Of a stretch of 64,000 nucleotides of DNA, positions 26,473-36,582 are shown piece by piece (position 1 is the stretch's first letter; each line of letters begins with the position of its first letter). The position numbers were made by a program, and so were the translations under genes. Where the stretch lies: positions 2,170,001 to 2,234,000 of the forward strand of contig NZ_CP045701.2 of the NCBI RefSeq assembly GCF_009601685.2, written 5' to 3'. A model generated the notes under the pieces. It was not told the DNA's origin and made no database searches. It saw nothing but the letters and a program-made list of their open reading frames with translations. Source of the DNA: Pseudomonas brassicacearum (GTDB lineage: Bacteria > Pseudomonadota > Gammaproteobacteria > Pseudomonadales > Pseudomonadaceae).

Positions 26473-27510
26473 TCAAACCCCTCTGTGGCTACGACGAAAC
26501 TCCCCAGGCGTCTGGTTGTTCCAGCGCTTGAAGGCCCGTTGAAATGCCTCGGCTGAGGCGAATCCCAATAGATAGGCGATTTCGCCGAACGCCAGTTCGG
26601 TATCGCGTATGTACGTCATGGCCAAGTCGCGACGAGTGTCGTTGAGGATGGCGCGAAACTGCGTGCCTTCCTCGGCCAGCTTGCGACGCAGGGTCCAGGT
26701 CGGCAGCTTCAGGCGGGCCGCCACTTCTTCCAGATCGGGTTCCCGGCCGCCGTTGAGCAACGGTCCCAGCAGTTGGATGATGCGCTCGCGCAGGCTACGG
26801 GTGCGGGTCAGTTGTTCCAGTTCCCGTTCACATAACTGAACCAGGTGATGCCAGGTGCTGGGGCAATGCTGTGGATTGCGCAGGGCGAGGCTGTCCAGGC
26901 CCAGGCGCAGTTGATTCTGTTCGGCGCCAAACTGGATCGGGCAGTCACCGAGCGTGCGGTAGGCCTCCACGTACGCCGGCTCCTCGAATTCGATTTCGAT
27001 GCGTTCGGGTCGCAGCGCGATGCCGCTGACGCTGGACAGTTGCGCAAGCCAGCCGGCAATGATCGAATCCACGACGAAGCGGTTGTAGGCGTTATACGGG
27101 CTGATGGAATAGAACCGTAGCCAAGCGCCCCGGGCATCTTCATGGAAGCTCGATTGGCCGCGATAGTTGGAGCCATACAGCGGCTCGAAGCGGATCATGC
27201 AGCGGGCGGCCTCGCGCACGGTTGGCGCCTGGGCCGCGGTGACGCCTGCCAGCCCGGCCTGGCTCAAGCGGCCGAGTTGGCCCATGCGCAGGCCCAGGGC
27301 CGGGTCCTGGGTCTGTTGAATCGCGGCGTGGCCCAGGCGCATGTAGCGTGGGATCGACAGCCGTGCCCCGGGCTCGGCCATGCGCGCGGCATCGAGACCA
27401 TACTGCTCAAGCAAAGGTTGTGGGTCCTGTCCATGGCTGGCGACTGCATCAGCCAGGCTATGGACGAAGCCCACTGACAAATTCCCCAGGCGCATCGGCT
27501 GCGGTTTCAT
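26473..27510 (-). CDS. AraC-family transcriptional regulator (Arabinose_bd / OruR type)
   Basis: A 345-aa regulator. An N-terminal ligand-binding domain of the long OruR/ArgR-like AraC proteins spans about residues 15-205 (LSIPRYMRLGHAAIQQTQDPALGLRMG). A C-terminal double helix-turn-helix follows, including RDTELAFGEIAYLLGFASAEAFQRAFKRW and the closing TPGEFRR. The start at 27510 lies two bases after the stop of the upstream nitrilase-fold gene, so the two are probably cotranscribed; a GTG at 27522 is an alternative. Target unknown. Confidence 0.85.
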   Translation of the reverse strand: MKPQPMRLGNLSVGFVHSLADAVASHGQDPQPLLEQYGLDAARMAEPGARLSIPRYMRLGHAAIQQTQDPALGLRMGQLGRLSQAGLAGVTAAQAPTVREAARCMIRFEPLYGSNYRGQSSFHEDARGAWLRFYSISPYNAYNRFVVDSIIAGWLAQLSSVSGIALRPERIEIEFEEPAYVEAYRTLGDCPIQFGAEQNQLRLGLDSLALRNPQHCPSTWHHLVQLCERELEQLTRTRSLRERIIQLLGPLLNGGREPDLEEVAARLKLPTWTLRRKLAEEGTQFRAILNDTRRDLAMTYIRDTELAFGEIAYLLGFASAEAFQRAFKRWNNQTPGEFRRSHRGV

Positions 27511-27512
27511 GC

Positions 27513-28643
27513 TCACAACCACAGGTTCAGCAGGCGGGCGCCACGGGCGTTGCCATCGGGGAAGTGTTGGCCGTTGTGGCTGATGAAACTCTGGCCGGCG
27601 CTGCCTCTGTCCCAGAACTGGCCACGCAGGAACACGCTGACGCCGTTGCGGGCCTGGCTGATGGGCAATTGACCGGTCAGTGTCAGGCGATGCCAGGCTT
27701 GGCCCTCACTCACCTCACCCGGTTTGAGGCTCACCTCGCTCGGCGTGGACAGGCCTTTATAACCGCTCCAGGGTTTATTCCACGTATCGCGACCCATGAT
27801 GAAGGCGGGCACCGCAATCAGTTGCGCCCCCTGCTCGTTGAGTTGCCGGTAGTGGAGCGGGTACCAACTGTCGCTGCCGATCAGCACGGCCAGGCGTCCG
27901 GCGGGGGTGTCGATGACTTGGAAAGCGGTCGGTCGGTCGGCTTCAAGCACATCGCGCTGTTCAAACACGGGATGTCGTTGGCGTTGTGGTTGGCCGATCG
28001 GCCGGCCATCACTGCCGAACACCAGGCTGCTGTTGTACAGCGCGCCGCGACCGATCCTCAGTTCACCGTCGCTGACACTGGGCTCGGGAAGCACGATGGA
28101 GCCGGCCACCAGGGTGATACCGAACTCCTTGGCCAGCCCACCGAACAGCGCTTGATAGTCATGGGCCATGCGCTCGGCTTTCATGCGCAGGTAGGCATCG
28201 TCCAGTCGGCTATCGCCTTGAGCGCTGACCAATGCCTGGATAAACGCCAGCGGATTACTGACCGCCAGCCAGTTCATGGCTTCCTTCAAGGTACTGGCCT
28301 GGTACAACTCGTCTTTTTCGCCGCCGACCATCAACCAGGTGCCGATGTGCTCGGGCAGGACCACCACGGTCTTGGCATTGAGAAAGCCCTGGTCGCGAGC
28401 CGTCTGCAGATAGGCCGCCAGTTTGCGATGCAGGCGCTCGGGGCTCTGGTAGTCGGTGGGGAACAATTCGGGCTGGATGCCCAGCAGGTTGCCGCGGTCG
28501 GCGGGCGTGCCCTGGTCGACCGCCAGGCTGATGCGCAGGTCGGACAGGTAATGACCCGCCGGACGATCCGTCGTCCACAGGGCGTAGGTGATCAGTGCGG
28601 CAATCAAGGCCAAGGAAAACAGCAGGTACAGAAATTTGCGCAT
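27513..28643 (-). CDS. nitrilase-superfamily membrane-anchored protein lacking the catalytic Cys
   Basis: A 376-aa protein with an N-terminal signal anchor (residues 4-23) followed by a carbon-nitrogen hydrolase fold. The Glu of the usual Glu-Lys-Cys triad is present in VVVLPEHIGTW. The nucleophile motif that normally reads ICxDSWFP is IGSDSWYP, with Gly256 in the Cys position, and no Lys is found in the QPQRQRHP segment. It is therefore unlikely to hydrolyse amides by the family mechanism and may be a binding or structural protein. It precedes the AraC gene in a two-gene operon. Confidence 0.75.
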   Translation of the reverse strand: MRKFLYLLFSLALIAALITYALWTTDRPAGHYLSDLRISLAVDQGTPADRGNLLGIQPELFPTDYQSPERLHRKLAAYLQTARDQGFLNAKTVVVLPEHIGTWLMVGGEKDELYQASTLKEAMNWLAVSNPLAFIQALVSAQGDSRLDDAYLRMKAERMAHDYQALFGGLAKEFGITLVAGSIVLPEPSVSDGELRIGRGALYNSSLVFGSDGRPIGQPQRQRHPVFEQRDVLEADRPTAFQVIDTPAGRLAVLIGSDSWYPLHYRQLNEQGAQLIAVPAFIMGRDTWNKPWSGYKGLSTPSEVSLKPGEVSEGQAWHRLTLTGQLPISQARNGVSVFLRGQFWDRGSAGQSFISHNGQHFPDGNARGARLLNLWL

Positions 28644-28768
28644 GGGAGAACAGTCAGCGGCCGTGTGCAGGTTCGTGATTTTTCATCAGGAGTCACGGGG
28701 CAGGGTACGGTAAAACAAGGGATTAGCGAAGGGCGGGCGCTGATTGTTAATCACGCTCGGCAAACGCA

Positions 28769-28795
28769 AAGGCGTCCATGGAACCCTTGGACGCC
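28769..28795 (-). terminator. hairpin downstream of the DUF3422 gene
   Basis: AAGGCGTCCA and TGGACGCC pair just past the DUF3422 stop; on the minus strand no strong T-run follows, so termination is uncertain. Confidence 0.4.
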
Positions 28796-28815
28796 CTCTG
28801 CGCTGGCAAGGCGCA

Positions 28816-30033
28816 CTAGTGACTTTTGGCCTTCCTGATCCGGATCAGAATCAGCAGCAGGATCAACAGCACCGGTGGCGTCATGCCCAGCAGTGCCTCG
28901 CGGGCCGAGAGGTTTGCGCCCAAGGTGTGCAGCCCGCTGTAGACCAGTTTGAACAGATTGATCAGGTAGTAGGTGATGGCAATGATCGACAGGCCTTCCA
29001 CCGCGCGCTGGATCTTGATCTGAGCATCGGCGCGGGCATTGAGGCTGCGCAGGATCTCGGCGTTCTGGTCTTCCATCTCGACCTGCACGCGGGCTTGCAG
29101 CAAGTCACCCAGGTTGGCGACGCTCATGGCCAGTTGTTCGAGGCGTTGTTCGGTGGCTGCGCAATAACGCACCGTGGGTTTGAAACGCCGTTCGATGAAC
29201 ACGCCCAGCCGCTGGCAATCCCCCAGGTGACTTTCGCGCAACTCCCCCAGGCGCTCGAACACCAGTTGGGCGTAGGCGCGGGTGGCGCTGAAACGGTGGC
29301 GATTCCTGACCGTACTGCTGACGACCTGGCGAGACAGCAGGGCGATGTCTTCCAGCAGGGCCTTGGCATGCACGCCGCTGGCATTGGCGTTGCGTTCGGA
29401 CAGGCTCACCAGGGTGCGATCGAATTCGTTCAGTTGCGGGTCCAGTGCCTTGGCGGTGTTGAGCGACAAGGACGCCATCATCCGGTAGGTCTCGATTTCC
29501 AGCAGGCGCCGGATCATGCGGCCCTGGCGATAGGCGTTGAGCCGTCGGTTGATGAACAGCAGGCGATTGGTGCCATCCTCGGTCAGGCGAAAATCGCTCC
29601 AGACCACCGCATCGCCACCGCCCACGCAAGAGCCGCAAGGGTCCTTGAAACCGTAGCTGGGCAGGTCGAGACCGGCTTCTGCGCGCACCACCACCTGAAC
29701 GGCATTGATCAGGTGCTGGGAATGACCTTCGATACCCTGGGCAAGGCATTCGGGCAGCGTTGTCCAGTGCAGTTCATTGGTGCTGGCAGGCACGACCAGG
29801 GTCAGGGTGAAGAACTCGGCGTGGCGCTCCCACTTGAGCGGATGTCCTTCAAGGCGGGTGATGCCTTGTGCCGCCTCTGCTGCGACGGTTTCAGGGCACA
29901 GTCGCGCGAGCAGCGCGTTGCACTGGGCATTGTCGCCCAGAAACGCCAGGTGGAAGACGTGGGCCGGTTCGTCGAAATACAGCGACGGGCGGGCGTGCAA
30001 CTCGTTGTGCAGCATTTTTCGTTGGGGATGCAT
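28816..30033 (-). CDS. DUF3422 family membrane protein
   Basis: A 405-aa protein. The N-terminal domain starts MHPQRKMLHNELHARPSLYF and contains HAEFFTLTLV and YGFKDPCGSCVGGGDAVVWSDFRL. A helical/coiled-coil central region and two C-terminal transmembrane helices follow (GLSIIAITYYLINLFKLV and PPVLLILLLILIRI). This matches DUF3422, a proteobacterial family without a defined function that looks superficially like CorA-type coiled-coil plus two-helix proteins. The ATG at 30033 gives the family start. It is divergent from fadH. Confidence 0.83.
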   Translation of the reverse strand: MHPQRKMLHNELHARPSLYFDEPAHVFHLAFLGDNAQCNALLARLCPETVAAEAAQGITRLEGHPLKWERHAEFFTLTLVVPASTNELHWTTLPECLAQGIEGHSQHLINAVQVVVRAEAGLDLPSYGFKDPCGSCVGGGDAVVWSDFRLTEDGTNRLLFINRRLNAYRQGRMIRRLLEIETYRMMASLSLNTAKALDPQLNEFDRTLVSLSERNANASGVHAKALLEDIALLSRQVVSSTVRNRHRFSATRAYAQLVFERLGELRESHLGDCQRLGVFIERRFKPTVRYCAATEQRLEQLAMSVANLGDLLQARVQVEMEDQNAEILRSLNARADAQIKIQRAVEGLSIIAITYYLINLFKLVYSGLHTLGANLSAREALLGMTPPVLLILLLILIRIRKAKSH

Positions 30034-30246
30034 GCAATGACGACTCTGTATTAGCGTTATTTTTGGGTTTGAGCACGTGAGCCAGCGTTGATAGGACTGA
30101 CCCATCCCTCTGGGAGTCACGCACGACTGCGCCCTGCACGTTTTGATCATTAAGTTGTCAGTTACGGTCATTGAGCGCCCGCATCCCGACTCTTACGCTG
30201 TGGGTCATGACAGACGCAAGCCGCAGAGCTTGCGCTTTTCCCGTGA

Positions 30247-32307
<2,061 letters not shown>

Positions 32308-32330
32308 CACACCCCCCAAGGAAACCCCTT

Positions 32331-32360
32331 GTGGGAGCGAGCAAGCTCGCTCCCACAGGG
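32331..32360. repeat. REP singlet
   Basis: GTGGGAGCGAGCAAGCTCGC followed by TCCCACAGG, a perfect 14-bp-arm palindrome between fadH and the PLP enzyme gene. Confidence 0.85.
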
Positions 32361-32433
32361 GGATGTGGTGAACCTGAAATCACCCGCTGCCAAGCTGTTA
32401 AGATGCCGGCCTATTTCCCCCTGGCCTGCTGCC

Positions 32434-33342
32434 ATGCTGCTTCCTGCCCTCGACTGGCATCCCCAACCCCGGCTCGAACCCCTTCACCTGGACTGGCTCG
32501 CCCGCGCCGGTGTTGAGGTGGCGGTGTTGCGCCTGGACCGGATCGATCCGCTGATCAGTGGCAACAAGTGGTTCAAGCTGATTCATCATTTGCGCGCCGC
32601 CCATGAGGCCGGTGCCGAGGGGGTCATTAGCCTGGGTGGGGCCTATTCCAACCATTTGCATGCGTTGGCGGCGGCGGGCAAGCGCTTCGGGTTTCCCACG
32701 ATGGGGCTGTTGCGTGGTCACCCCCAGGACACGCCGACAGTGCGCGACCTGAAAGCGTTTGGCATGGACCTGCACTGGCTGGGGTATGGCGGATACCGAG
32801 AGCGACACGCGCCGGGTTTCTGGGCGCCGTGGCAGATGCGCTATCCACATTTGCATCCGGTGCCCGAGGGCGGTTCGGGGTTGCCTGGCGCACAAGGTTG
32901 CATGGCCTGGGCAGCCAGTGTCGGTGAGCAACTGGCGACGTTGGGCTGGGCGGACTTTCACGGTTGGTGGCTGGCCTGCGGTACCGGAACGTCGCTGGCT
33001 GGGCTGGTACTGGCTGAAGCGGGGCAGCGTCCGGTCTATGGCGTGCTGGCGGTGCCCCAGGACCATGGCGTGGCGCAGCAAGTCGAAAGCATCGTGGGGG
33101 AGGCGGGCCTTTGCAGTGCGCTTTATGAATTGTTCGACGGCAGCCGTGGTGGTTTCGCCCGGGTCGATGCCGAACTCACCGAGTTCATCGAAACCACGGC
33201 GGCCATCGAACTGGAGCCGTTGTACACCGGCAAAGCCTTGATGGTGCTTAAAGCGCGGGTCGAGGCCGGAGGGATTGCCCCTGGCACCCGTTTGATCTTC
33301 GTCCACACCGGCGGTTTGCAAGGCCGCCGAGGGTTCGAGTAA
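32434..33342 (+). CDS. PLP-dependent D-cysteine desulfhydrase / ACC-deaminase family enzyme
   Basis: A 302-aa fold-type II PLP enzyme. The PLP lysine lies in SGNKWFKL near residue 45, followed by the substrate/phosphate loop SLGGAYSNHLHALAAAG, and the closing Gly-rich FVHTGGLQG is present. Relatives are D-cysteine desulfhydrase (DcyD), ACC deaminase and YedO. The short length and absence of the ACC-deaminase-specific residues that I can recall favour the DcyD-like branch. The start at 32434 is used; translation from further upstream would begin inside the REP. Tail-to-tail with the cytochrome gene. Confidence 0.85.
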   Translation: MLLPALDWHPQPRLEPLHLDWLARAGVEVAVLRLDRIDPLISGNKWFKLIHHLRAAHEAGAEGVISLGGAYSNHLHALAAAGKRFGFPTMGLLRGHPQDTPTVRDLKAFGMDLHWLGYGGYRERHAPGFWAPWQMRYPHLHPVPEGGSGLPGAQGCMAWAASVGEQLATLGWADFHGWWLACGTGTSLAGLVLAEAGQRPVYGVLAVPQDHGVAQQVESIVGEAGLCSALYELFDGSRGGFARVDAELTEFIETTAAIELEPLYTGKALMVLKARVEAGGIAPGTRLIFVHTGGLQGRRGFE

Positions 33343-33348
33343 CGGCGA

Positions 33349-33897
33349 TCAACCGCGTTTGGGCATCATCCGCAGCAGCGTGTTATCCCGTACCACATAG
33401 TGGTGGTACAGCCCCGCCAAGGCATGCAAGCCAATCAACCAATAGCCGATGGTGCCGCCCAGCACATGCCAGCCTTCCAGCTGCTTGGCAAACGCCTTGT
33501 CCTGATCGATGAGCAAGGGCAGGTCGAAACCGTAGAACATCACCTGATGCCCTTCGGCGCTGGTGATCAGCCAGCCCAGCAGCGGCATGGCGATCATGAA
33601 CAGGTACAGCGCCCAGTGCATCAGGCGAGCCAGGAGGGTTTGCCACACAGGCGAGGCCGGGAAAGTCGCCGGAGCCTTACCCATGCTGCGGGCGAACAGG
33701 CGTAGACAGACCAGGAGGAGCACTGTCAGGCCGAGCATGAAGTGCGCTTCCTTGATCAGGGTCCGGCCATCGCTGCCCTTGGGGAAAATTCCCCGGAATT
33801 CGATGCAGGCATAAACCACGGCCAGCAGCACCAGCATCAGCCAATGCAAGGTCACCGTGACGGTACTGTAGCGGCTTTCTGAGTTCTTCCAGGGCAT
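33349..33897 (-). CDS. cytochrome b561 family protein
   Basis: A 182-aa inner-membrane di-haem cytochrome with four transmembrane helices. Haem-ligand histidines are recognisable in TVTLHWLMLVLL (helix 1), KEAHFMLGL (helix 2), EGWHVLGGTIGYWLIGLHALAGLYHHYV (helix 3 and 4). E. coli relatives (CybB, YodB, YceJ) transfer electrons from quinol. GGAGATCCCTGC before the ATG at 33897 sets the start. A second, different b561 lies at 48.5 kb with a catalase. Confidence 0.9.
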   Translation of the reverse strand: MPWKNSESRYSTVTVTLHWLMLVLLAVVYACIEFRGIFPKGSDGRTLIKEAHFMLGLTVLLLVCLRLFARSMGKAPATFPASPVWQTLLARLMHWALYLFMIAMPLLGWLITSAEGHQVMFYGFDLPLLIDQDKAFAKQLEGWHVLGGTIGYWLIGLHALAGLYHHYVVRDNTLLRMMPKRG

Positions 33898-34023
33898 TGC
33901 AGGGATCTCCAACGATCAGGGTAGAGCGCCGTCTAGCGCGGCGTTGTCTATTTACTGTAAGCCCGTTTCGTTGAATTGGCATGAGCCAGATCAGTTTTGC
34001 CGGCATCAAGCCACCGGGTTGGG

Positions 34024-35430
34024 TCAGGGCGTGAAGTCCGGCGGATTGAGCAGCCAGTCCAACAGCAGCCCGGCATCATGATTGCCACGGGGCGATTTCG
34101 GGCGCGTGGCGGTATGGCCTGCGCCGGTATCGACAGCCCCTGGGCACAGCACCGGTCGATCGGGGTCGCCATCGAGAAAGCTCACCAGCACTTCGCTGCC
34201 GGCCAAAAGGCTGGGGCTGCCACCCAACGTCAGCCGCGACACGGGCAGCGTGATGCCGTCCTGGTCCGGCGCCCACAGGCTGACACACACCTGGCCACGT
34301 TCATCGGGGGTGGCTGGTTGGCCGGCGCGGCCGAGTACATGGGCCAGGTGGTATCCGGGGATGCAGGGCTTGGGATGCTTGAGGGCCGGCCTGAACACAG
34401 TGGACCAGGGAATGGCGGTGAACCGGTTGCGGTAGCCACGGGCCGACGGTGCGGCGGGCAAGTCCGGTTCCAGGATCGAAAACTGCCGCCCGCGATGCTG
34501 GACTTCGGTGATCAGCCATTGATCGTTGAAGGTGGAAACCGGGTGCTCGCAGATCTGCACGATGTCGCCGCCGTGCAGGGCCGCTTGGGTGCTGTGGCCA
34601 TGGATTTCCCGTTGCCGGCAGCGCAGCCGTTCAAGGTGACGGCGACCAGCCTGGTAACGGTGAGCCAAGGCCGGGTTGCCGCGCATGCCTTCGTGATCGA
34701 TCCGTTCAAGGGGTTGATTCGTCGCCGAGGCTTGGGTGTCGGACGAGGCCCGGTCGCTGAACCCGACGGGCAGGCCTGGCATGATCGGATGGTGACGCAA
34801 ATACAAGCGCTTGACGGCCGGCAGCAGGCTGTCGTTCGGGCGCAGGGACAGTTCGATGGGGCGCGCGGGAAAGCTCTTGGGGTCTTCGGCAAACACCAGG
34901 ACATGGCCCTGGGGAGTGTGTTCGAAGTGGTAATGAATGCCTTCTTCCTCGCACAGTCGTTGCAGGAGGGTCAGGTCGCTTTCGTCGTACTGGATGCAAA
35001 ACGGGCGACACGGATACTGCCCATGGGGCAGTTCGAAACGGTAACTGTCGACAGGCAGCGCATGTTCTTCCAGCAGGCGTTGCAGCACCTGCACCACGCT
35101 GAGCCGATGGAAAACCCGGCGCCGCGGGCCTTGCTCCAGTTGCTGGAGGTAGGGGACCAACGTCAAGCGATAGCCGATGCGCCGCGGCGCCAGGGCACTC
35201 AGGCTGACGCTGTGGACAACCCCATGGACGCCCGATTCGCCGTCCAGGCGCAGGAAGGCCGGATGCCCCAAGAGCAGGTCGGGGGGTATCGGTGGGGCCA
35301 GGCCGATCAGTTCGAGGTCAAAGCGGTATGGCTGGTTGAGGGCTTCGCGGCCATTGAACCGCAAGACTTGCAGTTGCAAGTCGCTTTGCGTGAGCGTCAG
35401 GCTGAAGGGGCTTTCCGTGTCGTTGCGCAT
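34024..35430 (-). CDS. vgrG: short type VI secretion tip protein VgrG (orphan)
   Basis: A 468-aa VgrG/phage gpD-like spike protein. The gp27-like hub occupies about residues 10-300 (LNQPYRFDLELIG; LLQRLCEEEGIHYHFEH; RYQAGRRHLERLRCRQREIHG), followed by a gp5-like OB fold (RGQVCVSLWAPDQDG; GSEVLVSFLDGDPDRPVLCPG). Most VgrGs run to 600-700 residues. This one stops soon after the OB fold and lacks the DUF2345 beta-helix, ending with a short hydrophobic tail (AGLLLDWLLNPPDF). No Hcp, PAAR, adaptor or immunity gene is adjacent, so its effector, if any, is elsewhere. Confidence 0.85.
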   Translation of the reverse strand: MRNDTESPFSLTLTQSDLQLQVLRFNGREALNQPYRFDLELIGLAPPIPPDLLLGHPAFLRLDGESGVHGVVHSVSLSALAPRRIGYRLTLVPYLQQLEQGPRRRVFHRLSVVQVLQRLLEEHALPVDSYRFELPHGQYPCRPFCIQYDESDLTLLQRLCEEEGIHYHFEHTPQGHVLVFAEDPKSFPARPIELSLRPNDSLLPAVKRLYLRHHPIMPGLPVGFSDRASSDTQASATNQPLERIDHEGMRGNPALAHRYQAGRRHLERLRCRQREIHGHSTQAALHGGDIVQICEHPVSTFNDQWLITEVQHRGRQFSILEPDLPAAPSARGYRNRFTAIPWSTVFRPALKHPKPCIPGYHLAHVLGRAGQPATPDERGQVCVSLWAPDQDGITLPVSRLTLGGSPSLLAGSEVLVSFLDGDPDRPVLCPGAVDTGAGHTATRPKSPRGNHDAGLLLDWLLNPPDFTP

Positions 35431-35649
35431 CGCAGCTCCTACTGGCGGGGAGAGAGGCGCAGAGGGTACGAAACCGCGAGGGGAAACGGTGCTTGTGAAT
35501 CGCTATTTCAGAAACGCCCTACAACACGCTGTGAAAATGTCGATCCGGCAGGGTGAATTTTTTGGTCGATCAGCCGGTTTAGGCCGTATAAACTTGCGCC
35601 ACAGCGCCGGCCGGCAGATGTCTCGGCGCGTCAGACAAGAGAGTGAGTA

Positions 35650-36354
35650 ATGGGCGCACAGTGGAAGGTTAAACACAAAGAAGCGGCTGCCAACGCCAAG
35701 GGCAAGATCTTCGGCAAATTGGTGAAGGAAATCACCATTGCCGCGCGCAACGGCGCTGATACCGCTACCAACGCGCACTTGCGACTGGTGGTCGAACAGG
35801 CGAAGAAGGCCTCGATGCCCCGCGAGACCCTGGAGCGTGCGATCAAGAAAGGTTCTGGCCAGCTCGGTGAAACCGTGCAATACCACCGCGTCACCTACGA
35901 AGGGTTCGCGCCGCACCAGGTGCCGCTGATCGTTGAATGCGTGACCGATAACATCAACCGTACCGTTGCCGAAATTCGCGTCGCGTTCCGCAAGGGCCAA
36001 CTCGGCGCCTCGGGTTCGGTGGCGTGGGACTTCAACCATGTCGGCATGATCGAAGCCGCGCCGGACAGCCCGGACGCCGATCCGGAAATGGCCGCCATCG
36101 AGGCCGGTGCCCAGGATTTCGAGCCGGGCGAAGAAGGCGCGACGCTGTTCATCACCGATCCTGCCGACCTCGATGCGGTACAGAAGGCTTTGCCGGAGCA
36201 GGGCTTCACCGTATTGTCGGCCAAGCTGGGCTATCAGCCGAAAAACCCGGTCAGCGGCCTGACCGACGAGCAGATGGCTGAAGTCGAAGCGTTCCTCGAA
36301 GGCCTCGACAACCACGATGACGTGCAGGACATGTTTGTCGGGTTGGCGGGTTAA
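35650..36354 (+). CDS. YebC/PmpR-family protein (second paralogue type)
   Basis: A 234-aa cytosolic YebC-family protein. Relatives act as transcriptional regulators and, more recently, as helpers of ribosomes at proline stretches. It starts [28 protein letters not shown] rather than the canonical MAGHSKWANIKHRK, and continues [30 protein letters not shown] and [14 protein letters not shown]. It is thus the variant copy that many pseudomonads carry besides the ruvC-linked one. Divergent from vgrG, with repeat copy 3 downstream. Confidence 0.88.
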   Translation: MGAQWKVKHKEAAANAKGKIFGKLVKEITIAARNGADTATNAHLRLVVEQAKKASMPRETLERAIKKGSGQLGETVQYHRVTYEGFAPHQVPLIVECVTDNINRTVAEIRVAFRKGQLGASGSVAWDFNHVGMIEAAPDSPDADPEMAAIEAGAQDFEPGEEGATLFITDPADLDAVQKALPEQGFTVLSAKLGYQPKNPVSGLTDEQMAEVEAFLEGLDNHDDVQDMFVGLAG

Positions 36355-36372
36355 GCGAAGTACAGGCAATCC

Positions 36373-36582
36373 CCTGTGGCGAGGGAGCTTGCTCCCACTC
36401 GGCGGCGCATAGGCGCTGTGTAGGAGCTGTGTAGGAGCTGTGTAGGAGCTGTCGAGTGCAACGAGGCTGCGATCTTTCCCCAGACACTTGAGTCTCAAGC
36501 GAAAGATCAAGATCAAGATCAAAAGATCGCAGGCTTCGCCAGCTCCTACAGAGTCCAGCGGGAGCAAGCTCCCTCGCCACGG
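36373..36582. repeat. long palindromic intergenic repeat, copy 3
   Basis: Outer arms are CTGTGGCGAGGGAGCTTGCT and AGCAAGCTCCCTCGCCAC. The inner TGTGTAGGAGC arm is iterated three times (period 11), with GATC-rich centre and inverted right arm. The right end overlaps the 3' end of the LRR-kinase gene. Confidence 0.88.

Noticed and set aside
34024..35430. A type VI secretion cluster around vgrG
   Set aside because: Flanking genes are cytochrome b561 and a YebC-family gene; no Tss, Hcp or PAAR gene is present in the window.
33997..35556. 519-codon open frame opposite vgrG
   Set aside because: The VgrG frame on the minus strand has clear hub and OB-fold motifs; the plus-strand frame has none.
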